Shown here: positions 29,222-38,471 of the stretch, one piece after another
Numbering within the stretch: the first letter of the stretch is position 1
How the letters are laid out: every line of letters begins with the position of its first letter
NCBI RefSeq assembly: GCF_013373795.3
Contig: NZ_CP088022.1
Coordinates: 2,418,001-2,482,000 of the forward strand
Source: Bradyrhizobium quebecense
GTDB taxonomy: Bacteria > Pseudomonadota > Alphaproteobacteria > Rhizobiales > Xanthobacteraceae
Length of the DNA stretch: 64,000 nt
Direction: 5' to 3'
Notes under the pieces: generated by a model
The model's database searches: none
What the model was told of the DNA's origin: nothing
The model's input: only the letters and a program-made list of their open reading frames with translations
Program-made: the position numbers and the translations under genes

Positions 29222-30442
29222 ATGGAAGATTTTTACCGCATTCGCCGTCTGCCGCCTTACGTCTTTGAAAAGGTCAACCAGGCCAAGGCGGCCGCGCGCA
29301 ATGCCGGGGCCGACATCATCGACATGGGCATGGGGAACCCGGATCTGCCGACCCCGCCCCACGTCATCGAGAAGCTCAAGGAGACGCTGGGCAAGCCGCG
29401 GACCGACCGCTACTCGGCCTCCCGTGGCATCAACGGCCTGCGCAAGGCCCAGGCCGCCTATTATGGGCGCCGCTTCGGCGTCAAGCTGAACCCCGATACC
29501 CAGGTGGTTGCGACGCTCGGCTCGAAGGAGGGGTTTGCCAACGTTGCGCAGGCGATCACCGCGCCCGGCGATGTCGTGCTGTGCCCGAACCCGAGCTACC
29601 CGATCCATGCGTTCGGCTTCCTGATGGCGGGCGGCGTGATTCGCTCGGTGCCGTCGGAGCCGACGCCGCAGTTCTTCGAGGCGGTCGAACGGGCGATCCA
29701 GCATTCGATTCCGAAGCCGATCGCGCTGATCGTCTGCTATCCGTCGAACCCGACCGCCTATGTCGCGGACCTCGACTTCTACAAGGATCTGGTCGCGTTC
29801 GCGAAGAAGCACGACATCTTCATCCTGTCCGATCTGGCCTACGCGGAAGTCTATTTCGACGAGAACAATCCGCCGCCGTCGGTGCTGCAAGTCCCCGGTG
29901 CGCTCGACGTCACCGTCGAATTCACCTCGATGTCGAAGACGTTCTCGATGGCCGGCTGGCGCATGGGCTTCGCAGTCGGCAATGAGCGCATCATCGCGGC
30001 ACTGGCGCGGGTCAAATCCTATCTCGATTACGGCGCCTTCACGCCGGTCCAGGTGGCGGCCACCGCCGCGCTGAACGGCCCCGACGACTGCATCCGCGAG
30101 ATGCGCGACACTTACCGCAAGCGCCGCGACGCGCTGGTTGAGTCATTTGGCCGCGCCGGCTGGGACATTCCGCCGCCGCAGGCCTCGATGTTCGCCTGGG
30201 CGCCGCTGCCCAAGGCGTTCGAGGCGGTCGGCAGCATGCAGTTCGCGACCCTGATGGTGGAGAAATCCGGCGTCGTGGTGTCGCCGGGCGTCGCGTTCGG
30301 CGAGCATGGCGAAGGCTATGTCCGTATCGCGATGGTGGAGAACGAGCAGCGCATCCGGCAAGCCGCGCGCGGCGTACGCCGCTTCCTTGAAAGCGGCATC
30401 GAAACGTTGCACAACGTCGTTCCTCTCGCCAACCGGCGCTAA
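29222..30442 (+). CDS. alaC: Alanine transaminase, AlaC-like class I aminotransferase
   Basis: PLP aminotransferase of 406 residues. The N-terminus MEDFYRIRRLPPYVFEKVNQ and DMGMGNPDLPTPPHVIEKL match the AlaC group (often also annotated LL-diaminopimelate aminotransferase). The PLP lysine is in FTSMSKTFSMAGWRMGF. The reading frame is open to 29126, but the ATG at 29222 starts at the conserved region. It is 38 bp upstream of hom in the same direction, so probably co-transcribed. AlaC is favoured over a DapL role. Confidence 0.85.
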   Translation: MEDFYRIRRLPPYVFEKVNQAKAAARNAGADIIDMGMGNPDLPTPPHVIEKLKETLGKPRTDRYSASRGINGLRKAQAAYYGRRFGVKLNPDTQVVATLGSKEGFANVAQAITAPGDVVLCPNPSYPIHAFGFLMAGGVIRSVPSEPTPQFFEAVERAIQHSIPKPIALIVCYPSNPTAYVADLDFYKDLVAFAKKHDIFILSDLAYAEVYFDENNPPPSVLQVPGALDVTVEFTSMSKTFSMAGWRMGFAVGNERIIAALARVKSYLDYGAFTPVQVAATAALNGPDDCIREMRDTYRKRRDALVESFGRAGWDIPPPQASMFAWAPLPKAFEAVGSMQFATLMVEKSGVVVSPGVAFGEHGEGYVRIAMVENEQRIRQAARGVRRFLESGIETLHNVVPLANRR

Positions 30443-30480
30443 TCCTTCCAGGTTGCTTAATCTCCAGGTCCCTTAAATCC

Positions 30481-31800
30481 ATGGTCGCACCCCTGAACGT
30501 GGGCATAGCGGGGCTCGGCACCGTCGGTGCCGATGTCGTCCGCCTCATCGAAACGCAAGGACGGGCGCTGGCCGAGCGCAGCGGCCGTGGCATCCGCGTC
30601 GTCGCCGTCACCGCGCGCTCGAAAGTCAAGAAGCGCGGCCTCGACCTGCGCGGCATCGCCTGGGCGAAGAGCCCGCAGGCACTGGCCGAAGATCCCAATA
30701 TCGACTGCTTCGTCGAGTTGATGGGCGGCGCCGGCGATCCCGCTCTCTCCGCGATCGAGACCGCGCTGAAGGCCGGCAAGTCGGTCGTGACAGCCAACAA
30801 GGCGCTGATCGCCAAGCACGGGCTGCGGCTTGCCGCTGCCGCCGAGAAGCACGGCGGCGCGCTGAATTTCGAGGCGGCGGTCGGTGCGGCGATCCCGGTC
30901 ATCAAGACGCTGCGCGAGGGCCTCGCCGGCACCAGCATCAACCGCGTCTACGGCATCCTCAACGGCACCTGCAACTACATCCTGACCCGGATGGAGCAGG
31001 AGGGTTTGTCGTTCGAGGAATGCCTGAAGGACGCCCAGCGGCTCGGCTATGCGGAAGCCAACCCGTCATTCGACGTCGATGGTCACGACACCGCGCAGAA
31101 GCTTGCGATCCTGGCGAGCCTCGCCTTCGGAACCAAGGTCGCCGAAAGCGCGGTCTATGTCGAAGGCATTTCCTCGATCACGCCGGAAGATCTCAAGGCC
31201 GCCGCGGAACTCGGCTACCGCGTCAAGCTGCTCGGCGTCGCCGTGCGCACGGCAAAGGGCATTGAGCAGCGCGTGCACCCGACCATGGTGCCGAAATCAT
31301 CGTCGATCGCGCAGGTGATGGGCGTCACCAACGCGGTGGCGATCGACGGCGAGGGGATTCCGCCGATCACGCTGGTCGGGCCCGGCGCCGGCGGCGGCGC
31401 GACCGCCTCGGCCGTGGTCGCCGACATCGCCGACGTCGCCCGCGGCATTCGTGCCAAGCCGTTCGGGCGTCCGGTGGAGCGGTTGCGCGACACCACCAAG
31501 GCGCCGATGGAACGTCACGAGGGTGGCTACTATATCCGCCTGATGGCGCGCGATCTTGCAGGCACTGCCGCAACAATCGCCACCCGGCTCGCGGAACAGA
31601 AGATATCTCTGGAGTCCATCGTGCAACGGCATCCGGATGGCGTCGATGTGAACGGTGCGGCCAAAAAACCTTCACCGGTCCCGGTCATTCTGATTACCTA
31701 CGCGACCAGCGAGGATGCGGTGCATCGTGCGCTGGCCGCAGTGCAGCGCGATAAGGTCATCAGCGGCCGGCCGCAGGTGATCCGGATCGAGAAAAACTAA
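30481..31800 (+). CDS. hom: Homoserine dehydrogenase with ACT domain
   Basis: Converts aspartate semialdehyde to homoserine for threonine and methionine synthesis. The 439-residue protein has the NAD(P) site VGIAGLGTVGADVVRLIE, the catalytic region GILNGTCNYILTRME and GYAEANPSFDVDGHDTAQKL, and a C-terminal ACT domain from about residue 350 that usually binds threonine for feedback control. It is followed by glpX, HAD and recJ in one direction, an order seen in Bradyrhizobium. Confidence 0.96.
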   Translation: MVAPLNVGIAGLGTVGADVVRLIETQGRALAERSGRGIRVVAVTARSKVKKRGLDLRGIAWAKSPQALAEDPNIDCFVELMGGAGDPALSAIETALKAGKSVVTANKALIAKHGLRLAAAAEKHGGALNFEAAVGAAIPVIKTLREGLAGTSINRVYGILNGTCNYILTRMEQEGLSFEECLKDAQRLGYAEANPSFDVDGHDTAQKLAILASLAFGTKVAESAVYVEGISSITPEDLKAAAELGYRVKLLGVAVRTAKGIEQRVHPTMVPKSSSIAQVMGVTNAVAIDGEGIPPITLVGPGAGGGATASAVVADIADVARGIRAKPFGRPVERLRDTTKAPMERHEGGYYIRLMARDLAGTAATIATRLAEQKISLESIVQRHPDGVDVNGAAKKPSPVPVILITYATSEDAVHRALAAVQRDKVISGRPQVIRIEKN

Positions 31801-31880
31801 CGCATGACCTGAACGGGTCGGGCGTGAGACGATTGATGCGGGCAGGCTGGCCTGTCCCCGAGGCTTTAAGGAGTACGCCG

Positions 31881-32879
31881 ATGTCGACCCATATTTCCGT
31901 TCCGCCGCAGATGCTGCTCGAGCGCATCCTGACGCTCGAAATCGTGCGCGTGACGGAGCGCGCGGCGGTGTCGGCCGCGCGGCTGCGCGGCCACGGCCAG
32001 GAAAAGGCCGCAGACAAGGCTGCGGTCGACGCGATGCGGCGCGAGCTCAACAAGCTGCCGATCGAGGGCACCATCGTGATCGGCGAGGGCGAGCGCGACG
32101 AGGCGCCGATGCTGTTCATCGGCGAGAAGGTTGGGCTCAACGCCGGCCCGAAAGTCGATATCGCCGTCGACCCGCTCGAAGGCACCACGCTGTGCGCCAA
32201 GAACATGCCGGGCTCGATCGCCACCATGGCGATGGCCGACGGCGGAACGCTGCTGCACGCACCCGACGTCTACATGCAGAAGATCGCGATCGGCCCGGGC
32301 TACGCCAAGAACGTGATCGAGCTCGACGCGCCGCCGGCCGACAACGTCCGCCGGCTCGCCAAAGCCAAGGGCGTCGATCCCAGCGCCATCAACGTGCTGG
32401 TGCTCGACCGTCCGCGCCATGCCGACATCATCAACGGCGTGCGCTCGACCGGCGCTGCCGTGCAGCTGATCACCGACGGTGACGTCGCCGGCGTCATCCA
32501 CTGCGCCAAGCCCGATGAGACCGGCGTCGACATGTATATCGGCACCGGCGGCGCGCCCGAGGGCGTGCTGGCAGCGGTCGCGCTGCGCTGCATCGGCGGC
32601 CAGATGCAGTGCCGCCTGATCCTCGACACCGAGGAGAAGCGCGAGCGCGCGCACAAGATGGGCGTCACCGATCCGAAGATGATCTACGGCATCGAGGATC
32701 TGGCGAGGGGCGACTGCCTGTTCGCCGCCACCGGCGTCACCACCGGCTCGCTGCTCTCAGGCGTGAAGTTCAAGAAGGACGTGATCGAGACCGAGACCGT
32801 TGTGATGCGCTCGGTCACCGGCACCGTGCGCTACATCAAGGCCGAGCACCGGCAGTTGGAGAAGTTCCACCTGGACTGA
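31881..32879 (+). CDS. glpX: Class II fructose-1,6-bisphosphatase
   Basis: Metal-dependent phosphatase of gluconeogenesis and the Calvin cycle, 332 residues. Key strings are IVIGEGERDEAPMLFIGEKV, DIAVDPLEGTTLCA (metal site) and GTGGAPEGVLAAVALRCIGG. The start is ATG 31881 with AAGGAG nine bases upstream; the frame is open further left without homology. It lies 80 bp after hom. Confidence 0.95.
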   Translation: MSTHISVPPQMLLERILTLEIVRVTERAAVSAARLRGHGQEKAADKAAVDAMRRELNKLPIEGTIVIGEGERDEAPMLFIGEKVGLNAGPKVDIAVDPLEGTTLCAKNMPGSIATMAMADGGTLLHAPDVYMQKIAIGPGYAKNVIELDAPPADNVRRLAKAKGVDPSAINVLVLDRPRHADIINGVRSTGAAVQLITDGDVAGVIHCAKPDETGVDMYIGTGGAPEGVLAAVALRCIGGQMQCRLILDTEEKRERAHKMGVTDPKMIYGIEDLARGDCLFAATGVTTGSLLSGVKFKKDVIETETVVMRSVTGTVRYIKAEHRQLEKFHLD

Positions 32880-32898
32880 GAACGAGCCCAACAGTGGT

Positions 32899-32978
32899 CG
32901 TCATTCCGGGGCGCGCGAAGCGCGAGCCCGGAATCTCGAGGTTCCGGGTGTGGTGCTTCGCACCATCCCGGAACGACG
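32899..32978. repeat. Palindromic repeat with CGTCATTCCGGG ends
   Basis: The element starts with CGTCATTCCGGG (32899-32910) and ends with the near-complement CCCGGAACGACG (32967-32978). Inside are the stems CCGGAA/TTCCGG and TGGTGC-TTC-GCACCA. It fills the gap between glpX and the HAD gene. Repeats with these ends are frequent between rhizobial genes, and this copy differs from the one at 7581. Confidence 0.75.
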
Positions 32979-33012
32979 GGATAAACAACAACAAGAAAAA
33001 GGGGAGGCACCC

Positions 33013-33732
33013 ATGTCCGATCTTTCCGGAGTCAAGGCACTGGTGTTCGACGTGTTCGGGACCGTGGTCGACTGGCGCACCAGCCTGATCAACGACTTCA
33101 CCAAATGGGCTGAGACGCGCGGCATCAAGGCCGACTGGACTGCGCTGGTCGACGGCTGGCGCGCGGTCTATGCGGCCTCGATGGACGAGGTGCGCAAGAA
33201 TCCGCAGAACGGCTACGTTATCCTCGACGTGCTGCACCGCCGCTCGCTGGAGAAGCTGGTCGCGCAATTCGACATCAAGGGTCTCACCGAGGCCGACCTG
33301 CAGCACCTGACGCTGGGCTGGCATCGCCTGCACGGGTGGCCCGACAGCGTCGCCGGCCTGACCCGGCTGAAGACCAAATACATCATCTCGCCGCTGTCGA
33401 ACGGCAACGTCGCGCTGCTGACCAACATGGCGAAGTTCGCAGGCCTGCCCTGGGACCTCGTGATGTCGGCGGAACTGTTCGAGCACTACAAGCCGGACCC
33501 GGAAACCTATCTCGGCGCGGCAAAGCTGCTCTGCCTGCCGCCGGAGCAGGTGATGATGGTTGCCGCGCATAATTACGATCTCAAGCACGCGCAAAAGCAC
33601 GGCCTGAAGACGGCGTTCGTCGCGCGGCCGACCGAATACGGCCCGCTGCAGAAAGTCGATTTCGAGGCCACCGGCGCGTGGGACATTGTGGCCAAGGATT
33701 TCGGGGAAATCGCCACCCGGATGGGCTGCTAG
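33013..33732 (+). CDS. Type II haloacid dehalogenase-like hydrolase
   Basis: HAD-superfamily enzyme of 239 residues. The nucleophile is Asp13 in ALVFDVFGTVVDW, the second motif is SPLSNGNVAL, and later motifs are FEHYKPDPETYL (Lys) and MMVAAHNYDLKHAQKHGLKT. This matches L-2-haloacid dehalogenases, which release halide from 2-haloacids, but related phosphatases exist. ATG 33013 follows GGGGAGG. It is in line with glpX and recJ. Confidence 0.87.
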   Translation: MSDLSGVKALVFDVFGTVVDWRTSLINDFTKWAETRGIKADWTALVDGWRAVYAASMDEVRKNPQNGYVILDVLHRRSLEKLVAQFDIKGLTEADLQHLTLGWHRLHGWPDSVAGLTRLKTKYIISPLSNGNVALLTNMAKFAGLPWDLVMSAELFEHYKPDPETYLGAAKLLCLPPEQVMMVAAHNYDLKHAQKHGLKTAFVARPTEYGPLQKVDFEATGAWDIVAKDFGEIATRMGC

Positions 33733-33886
33733 AACTGGTCTGCTATTCATTGAAGCGCTACGATTCCTGCCCGAAGCGTCGGTTCTGATTGGGTCAGAGC
33801 CGACGCCCTAGATTTGTTTTGACGTGTTGCCGTCACGCGAACCGCTGCCCACTTCGCTCGAAAACGCTCTGGCTCCAGAAGGGATC

Positions 33887-35728
33887 ATGACGCTCCACGC
33901 ATCCGCACTGCCCGTCGAGGCGCCACAGGCGTTCCTCGGCGTGGCGCGGTCGCTGACCGGAAAACTCTGGCGCGACCGGCTGGACGCGCGCGGGGCGGCG
34001 CGGGCGCTCGCGATCGTGCAGCGGCACAATCTGCCGGAAATGCTGGCGCGTGTGCTGGCCGGGCGCGGCGTCGCGATCGACGAGGTTGCCGACTTCCTCG
34101 ACCCGACCATTCGCAAGCTGATGCCTGATCCCCACACGGTCACGGAGATGGAGACCGCTGCCAAGCGGATCGCGGATGCCGCTGCGCGCGGCGAGAAGGT
34201 CGCGATCTTTGGCGACTACGACGTCGACGGCGCGACCTCGGCGGCGCTGCTGACCTGGCATCTGCGCCATTGCGGGCTGGATCCGCTGATCCACATTCCC
34301 GACCGCATTTTCGAGGGCTACGGGCCAAACGTCGACGCCGTCCGCGCCCTCGCGGCAAAGGGTGCGACGCTGCTCGTCACGGTCGATTGCGGCACCACCA
34401 GCATCGAGCCGCTGGCGGAAGCCAAGCAGCTCGGCATGTCGGTCGTGGTGATCGATCATCACCAGACCGGCGATGAGTTGCCCGAGGTCGACGCGCTGGT
34501 GAATCCGAACCGGCCCGACGATCTCTCGGGGCTCGGCCATCTCGCGGCCGTCGGCCTGGTGTTCGTCACATTGGTCGCCGTGAACCGCGAGCTGCGCCAG
34601 CGCGGCTTCTGGACCCGCGAGATGCCGGAGCCCGACCTGCTCAGCGTGCTGCATCACGTCGCGCTCGGCACCGTTGCCGACGTCGCGCCGCTGATCGGGC
34701 TGAACCGGGCCTTTGTCGCCAAGGGCCTGATCGCGATGCGCCGCCGCGACCATGTCGGCCACACCGCGCTGATGGATGTGGCGCGGCTCAATGGCCCGCC
34801 GGAGGCCTGGCATCTCGGCTTCATGCTGGGCCCCCGCATCAATGCCGGAGGCCGCATCGGGCGTGCCGATCTCGGCGTGCGGCTGCTGCTCGAAGGCGAT
34901 GTCTCGGAGGCCGCGCGGATCGCGGCCGAGCTCGATCGCCTCAATGCCGAACGGCGGGTGATCGAGCAGGCGGCCGAGGCGCAGGCCGAAGCCGAAGCGC
35001 TGGCCTCGCTCGGGCTCGAGGACAAGGGCGCGGTGATCGTCACCGCGGCGGAAGGCTGGCATCCCGGCGTGGTCGGGCTGGTCGCAGCGCGTCTGAAGGA
35101 GAAGTTCGCGCGGCCGGCCTTTGCGATCGCGCTCGAGCCGGGCGGCATCGGCACCGGATCGGGCCGCTCGATCGGCGGCGTCGATATCGGCAAGGCCGTG
35201 CGGCAGGCGGTGCATGACGGCCTGTTGATGAAAGGCGGCGGGCACGCAATGGCAGCCGGCGTCACGCTGCGCAAGGAGAAGCTCGCCGAATTCCGCGCCT
35301 ACATGGAGAGCGCGCTGGCGGCCGACGTCGCCAACTCGCGTCACGAGAACGAGCTGTTCATCGATGGCGCCGTCACTGCGCGCGCGGTGACGCCGGAATT
35401 CGCCGCGACGCTCAATCGCGCAGGTCCGTTCGGTGCCGCCAATCCCGAGCCGGTGATCGCGCTGCCGTCGCATCAGCTAGTCTATGCCGACGAGGTCGGG
35501 CAGGCGCATCTGCGGCTGCGCTTCAAGTCCGGCGACGGTTCCATCGTCAACGGTATCGCATTCCGCTCGGTCGGACAGAAGCTCGGCAGCGCCTTGACGC
35601 AAAATCGCGGCCAGCAATTGCACGTGGCGGGCTCTCTTGCAGTCGACCGTTGGCAAGGCACCGAACGTGTGCAATTCCGTGTGCTCGACGTCGCGGTACC
35701 GGATCAGGGCCCGACGGTGATCAAATAA
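33887..35728 (+). CDS. recJ: Single-strand DNA exonuclease RecJ
   Basis: 5'-3' single-strand DNA exonuclease used in repair and recombination, 613 residues. The DHH domain motifs are complete: VAIFGDYDVDGATSAALLTW, LLVTVDCGT and VVVIDHHQTGDELP. The DHHA1 region has GRSIGGVDIGKAV and KGGGHAMAAGVTL. ATG 33887 follows AGAAGGG. An in-frame GTG region to 33824 is unlikely coding. Confidence 0.95.
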   Translation: MTLHASALPVEAPQAFLGVARSLTGKLWRDRLDARGAARALAIVQRHNLPEMLARVLAGRGVAIDEVADFLDPTIRKLMPDPHTVTEMETAAKRIADAAARGEKVAIFGDYDVDGATSAALLTWHLRHCGLDPLIHIPDRIFEGYGPNVDAVRALAAKGATLLVTVDCGTTSIEPLAEAKQLGMSVVVIDHHQTGDELPEVDALVNPNRPDDLSGLGHLAAVGLVFVTLVAVNRELRQRGFWTREMPEPDLLSVLHHVALGTVADVAPLIGLNRAFVAKGLIAMRRRDHVGHTALMDVARLNGPPEAWHLGFMLGPRINAGGRIGRADLGVRLLLEGDVSEAARIAAELDRLNAERRVIEQAAEAQAEAEALASLGLEDKGAVIVTAAEGWHPGVVGLVAARLKEKFARPAFAIALEPGGIGTGSGRSIGGVDIGKAVRQAVHDGLLMKGGGHAMAAGVTLRKEKLAEFRAYMESALAADVANSRHENELFIDGAVTARAVTPEFAATLNRAGPFGAANPEPVIALPSHQLVYADEVGQAHLRLRFKSGDGSIVNGIAFRSVGQKLGSALTQNRGQQLHVAGSLAVDRWQGTERVQFRVLDVAVPDQGPTVIK

Positions 35729-35746
35729 GAAACGTTGGGAGTGGAC

Positions 35747-36556
35747 ATGGCAGGACAGGTTGAAGGCAAGGTCGCGTTGGTGACCGGCGGCGCGTCGGGT
35801 ATCGGCGAGGCGATCGTCGAATTGTTCGCGCAGGAAGGCGCGACGGTTGTTGCGACCGACATCGACGAGTTGAGGGGACCCGAGCTCGCCGCGCGGCTCA
35901 AGAAGGCTGGTCGCGAGGTGATCTTCCTGCCGCAGGATGTCACCAGCGAGGAGCGCTGGATCGAGGTCCTCGCCGATATCGGCAAGCGCTATGGCCGCCT
36001 CGATATCATGGTCTCCAACGCCGGCATCGGCATCGGGGCGCCCTCGATTGTCGAGATGTCGCTCGCGGACTGGCGCCGGCAGACCGCCATCAATATCGAT
36101 GGCGTATTCCTGTCGGTGAAGCATTCCCTGCCGCTGATGCGCAGGCATGGCGGCGGCTCGATCATCATGATGTCGTCGCTGGCAGGCCTGCGCGGTGCGG
36201 CGACGCTCTCCGGCTACAGCGCGACCAAGGGCGCGGTGCGGCTGTTCGCCAAGTCGATCGCGATGGAATGCGCGCAGGTGAACGACGGCATCCGCGTCAA
36301 CTCCGTGCATCCCGGCATCATCGACACGCCGATCTGGGGCAAGATCCCGACCGGCGCGACGGGCGCCGGCCAGAACGCGCCGATCGATCCGGAGGAGCGC
36401 GCAAGGTTCGCCACGCCGCTCGGCCGCGCCGGCCAGGCGATCGAGATCGCGCAGGGCGTGCTCTACCTCGCTTCGGACGCATCGCGCTACGTCACCGGCT
36501 CCGAGCTTGTCATCGACGGCGGCATGAATGCCGGCGGCGTGGTGCGGACGGCGTAG
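35747..36556 (+). CDS. Short-chain dehydrogenase/reductase
   Basis: NAD(P)-linked oxidoreductase of 269 residues. The cofactor motif is TGGASGIGEAIVELFAQEG, with SNAG in MVSNAGIGIG. Catalysis uses Ser in IIMMSSLAG and YSATK (Tyr-x-x-x-Lys). The C-terminus GSELVIDGGMNAGG is standard. It begins 18 bp after recJ with TTGGGAG upstream, so it may be on the same transcript. The substrate is unknown; 3-alpha-hydroxysteroid or cyclohexanol-type dehydrogenases are close in pattern. Confidence 0.86.
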   Translation: MAGQVEGKVALVTGGASGIGEAIVELFAQEGATVVATDIDELRGPELAARLKKAGREVIFLPQDVTSEERWIEVLADIGKRYGRLDIMVSNAGIGIGAPSIVEMSLADWRRQTAINIDGVFLSVKHSLPLMRRHGGGSIIMMSSLAGLRGAATLSGYSATKGAVRLFAKSIAMECAQVNDGIRVNSVHPGIIDTPIWGKIPTGATGAGQNAPIDPEERARFATPLGRAGQAIEIAQGVLYLASDASRYVTGSELVIDGGMNAGGVVRTA

Positions 36557-36578
36557 ACCATCCAACTCGGAGGGGGCC

Positions 36579-37070
36579 ATGACCGACGGCGTGGAGTTCC
36601 TGCGTGCCATCGAGATGGCCTTCCCCGTGGAGCCGTTGCCCAATCGTTTCTTTTGGGCGAGCGGAGAAGTCTCACTTGGTTACGACATTCCACAGGAGCT
36701 CGAGAACAGAATATCGGGTCGCCGGTGGACAGACGTGACGCTCATGGACTGGAGAATGACGGGAGCGTCGCCTGCCGTCAGCAGAAGTTATCTCGAACCG
36801 ACGACCTTCATGTATTATTTGCCTTCGATAATCGTGGGAGGATTTCGAGAGCCTGAATTTATCGAGTTCGCGCTAGGGGCGATGATTCCCCACAATAAAA
36901 GTCACGTCCCGCGAGGACCTTGGTGGTCTGAGTTCTCGGCAGGTGCTTCATCGCCTCAGCGGGCAGCACTTTCGACATTTCTTGCGTCCGTCCGGCATTC
37001 GCTTTGGGACGAGGTGGGCTCCGCAAATCAGCATCTATTGGAGTACGCCGAGAAAGTTTGGTCCGGCTAG
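36579..37070 (+). CDS. Hypothetical protein
   Basis: A 163-residue soluble protein, rich in aromatic residues (YLEPTTFMYYLPSIIVGG). ATG 36579 follows GGAGGGGG, a good site. I do not recognise a family with confidence; the WRMTG and FMYYLP region resembles short uncharacterised proteins found across bacteria. Base use is visibly less GC-rich than that of its neighbours, with many codons ending in A or T, which may reflect recent acquisition. Confidence 0.65.
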   Translation: MTDGVEFLRAIEMAFPVEPLPNRFFWASGEVSLGYDIPQELENRISGRRWTDVTLMDWRMTGASPAVSRSYLEPTTFMYYLPSIIVGGFREPEFIEFALGAMIPHNKSHVPRGPWWSEFSAGASSPQRAALSTFLASVRHSLWDEVGSANQHLLEYAEKVWSG

Positions 37071-37123
37071 GGTGACGGTGCCCACATGCGACGTTTGTCC
37101 CGACGATGCCGTCGTTGCTTGAA

Positions 37124-38359
37124 CTACCCGCCTTGCCTTAGCCGCGCCAGCACCTTGAGCCCGCCGTAACCGTCGGCGGGCAACAGGCCGGTCTTGGTCT
37201 GGAAATCCTTGATCGCCTGCATGGTGTCGTTGCCGACGCGGCCGTCGGTGCCGCCGGTGTCGAAGCCGGCCTTGGTCAGTCGCGTCTGCATCTCCTGCAC
37301 CTCGGCGAGCGTCAGCGCGCGCTCCGACCCCGGGAACGGCTGGATGAAGGGCGGTCCGCCGAGACAGCGGTCGCCGAGATGGCAGATCGCCAGCGCGTAG
37401 TTCATCGACGGATTGTAGCTCTTCACCGAATTGAAGTTCGGGCCGAGCAGCAAGGCCGGGCCGCCCGCGACCGGGATCCAGAGCTGCGCCGACGCGTTCG
37501 GCTGCGGAAACGGCTGGCCGTCGGCCCTGACGACGCCGGCGCCGGCCCAGGCCGCGTAGGTGCGGCTGCCGCCGGCGCCGCCGCCCGGTGCGCGAACCTC
37601 GTAGCCCCAGTGCTCGCCGCGACGCCACTTGCCCCGATTGACGAGATATTTCGCGGTCGAGCCGAGCGCGTCGTCGGGGCGGCCGAACGGCGAGACCTTG
37701 CCGTCACCGTCATAGTCGAAGCCGACATTGAGCCAGACTTCCGGCATCCACTGCGAATGGCCCATCGCGCCGGCCCAAGAGCCGTTCATCTCCTCCGGCG
37801 TGCTCCAGCCGCGCTGCACGATCTTCATCGCGTTGATCAGCTCGGTTTCCCAATAGGCCTTGCGGCGCGGCTCGTTCCAGGCGAGCGCGGCGAGCGAGGG
37901 AAACACCGGCGTCATATGGTTCTGCTGCACCAGCGGATCGCCATAGGCCGATTCAACGCCCCACAGTGCGAGCAGCGTGCCGCGTTCGACGCCGAAGTCG
38001 CGCTCGATCCGGGCGAACAGCGCCTCGTTCTTCTTCAGCGCCTCGCGGCCGTGGATGACGCGCCAGTCCGAGACGCGGCGGTTGATGTACTGCCAGATCT
38101 GCTCGTGGAATTCAGGCTGGTTGCGCATCTGCCTGAACACGCTCATGTCGGGCTCGACCCGACCCATGCAGCGATTCCAGGTCGCCTCCGAAATGCCTTT
38201 TGCCAACGCGCGGGCACGAAAATTGTCGCGCCATTGGTCGAAGCCCGGAGGGGACGCCGCCAGTGCGTCGAGCGGAGTGCCGAGTGTTACGCCTGCCGCG
38301 AGCGCCGCCTTCAGGACGGCGCGGCGGGCAGGGGATTTCAAAGAATCAGGCTGTTTCAT
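37124..38359 (-). CDS. Lytic murein transglycosylase (MltB family) with peptidoglycan-binding domain
   Basis: Cell wall enzyme of 411 residues. An N-terminal export signal follows RRAVLKAALAAG, so it is periplasmic. The catalytic glutamate is in LLALWGVESAYGDPL. WAGAMGHSQWMPEVW and the DYDGDGK loop are typical of the MltB group. Residues from about 350 form a peptidoglycan-binding domain (LTKAGFDTGGTDGRVGNDTMQ). The start is ATG 38359. Confidence 0.9.
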   Translation of the reverse strand: MKQPDSLKSPARRAVLKAALAAGVTLGTPLDALAASPPGFDQWRDNFRARALAKGISEATWNRCMGRVEPDMSVFRQMRNQPEFHEQIWQYINRRVSDWRVIHGREALKKNEALFARIERDFGVERGTLLALWGVESAYGDPLVQQNHMTPVFPSLAALAWNEPRRKAYWETELINAMKIVQRGWSTPEEMNGSWAGAMGHSQWMPEVWLNVGFDYDGDGKVSPFGRPDDALGSTAKYLVNRGKWRRGEHWGYEVRAPGGGAGGSRTYAAWAGAGVVRADGQPFPQPNASAQLWIPVAGGPALLLGPNFNSVKSYNPSMNYALAICHLGDRCLGGPPFIQPFPGSERALTLAEVQEMQTRLTKAGFDTGGTDGRVGNDTMQAIKDFQTKTGLLPADGYGGLKVLARLRQGG

Positions 38360-38422
38360 AGGGCCACTGTAGCGGCGCCGATCGGGTGAGCCAAAAGCCA
38401 CGCCGCCGCAGGAGCATTATTT

Positions 38423-38471
38423 GAGCATGCCCTTTTTGGAAAACCGGTTCCCACTTTTCCGGGGCATGCTC
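38423..38471. repeat. Palindromic repeat GAGCATGCCC...GGGGCATGCTC
   Basis: Arms GAGCATGCCC (38423-38432) and GGGGCATGCTC (38461-38471) enclose an inner near-palindrome around AACCGGTT. It lies at the 3' end of the MarR gene, between two minus-strand genes. This matches a well-known intergenic repeat pattern of Bradyrhizobium-type genomes and could also act as a terminator. Confidence 0.75.

Noticed and set aside
33833..35473. A 546-codon open frame on the minus strand
   Set aside because: It is antisense to recJ, with Arg/His-rich composition typical of such shadows and no family match.
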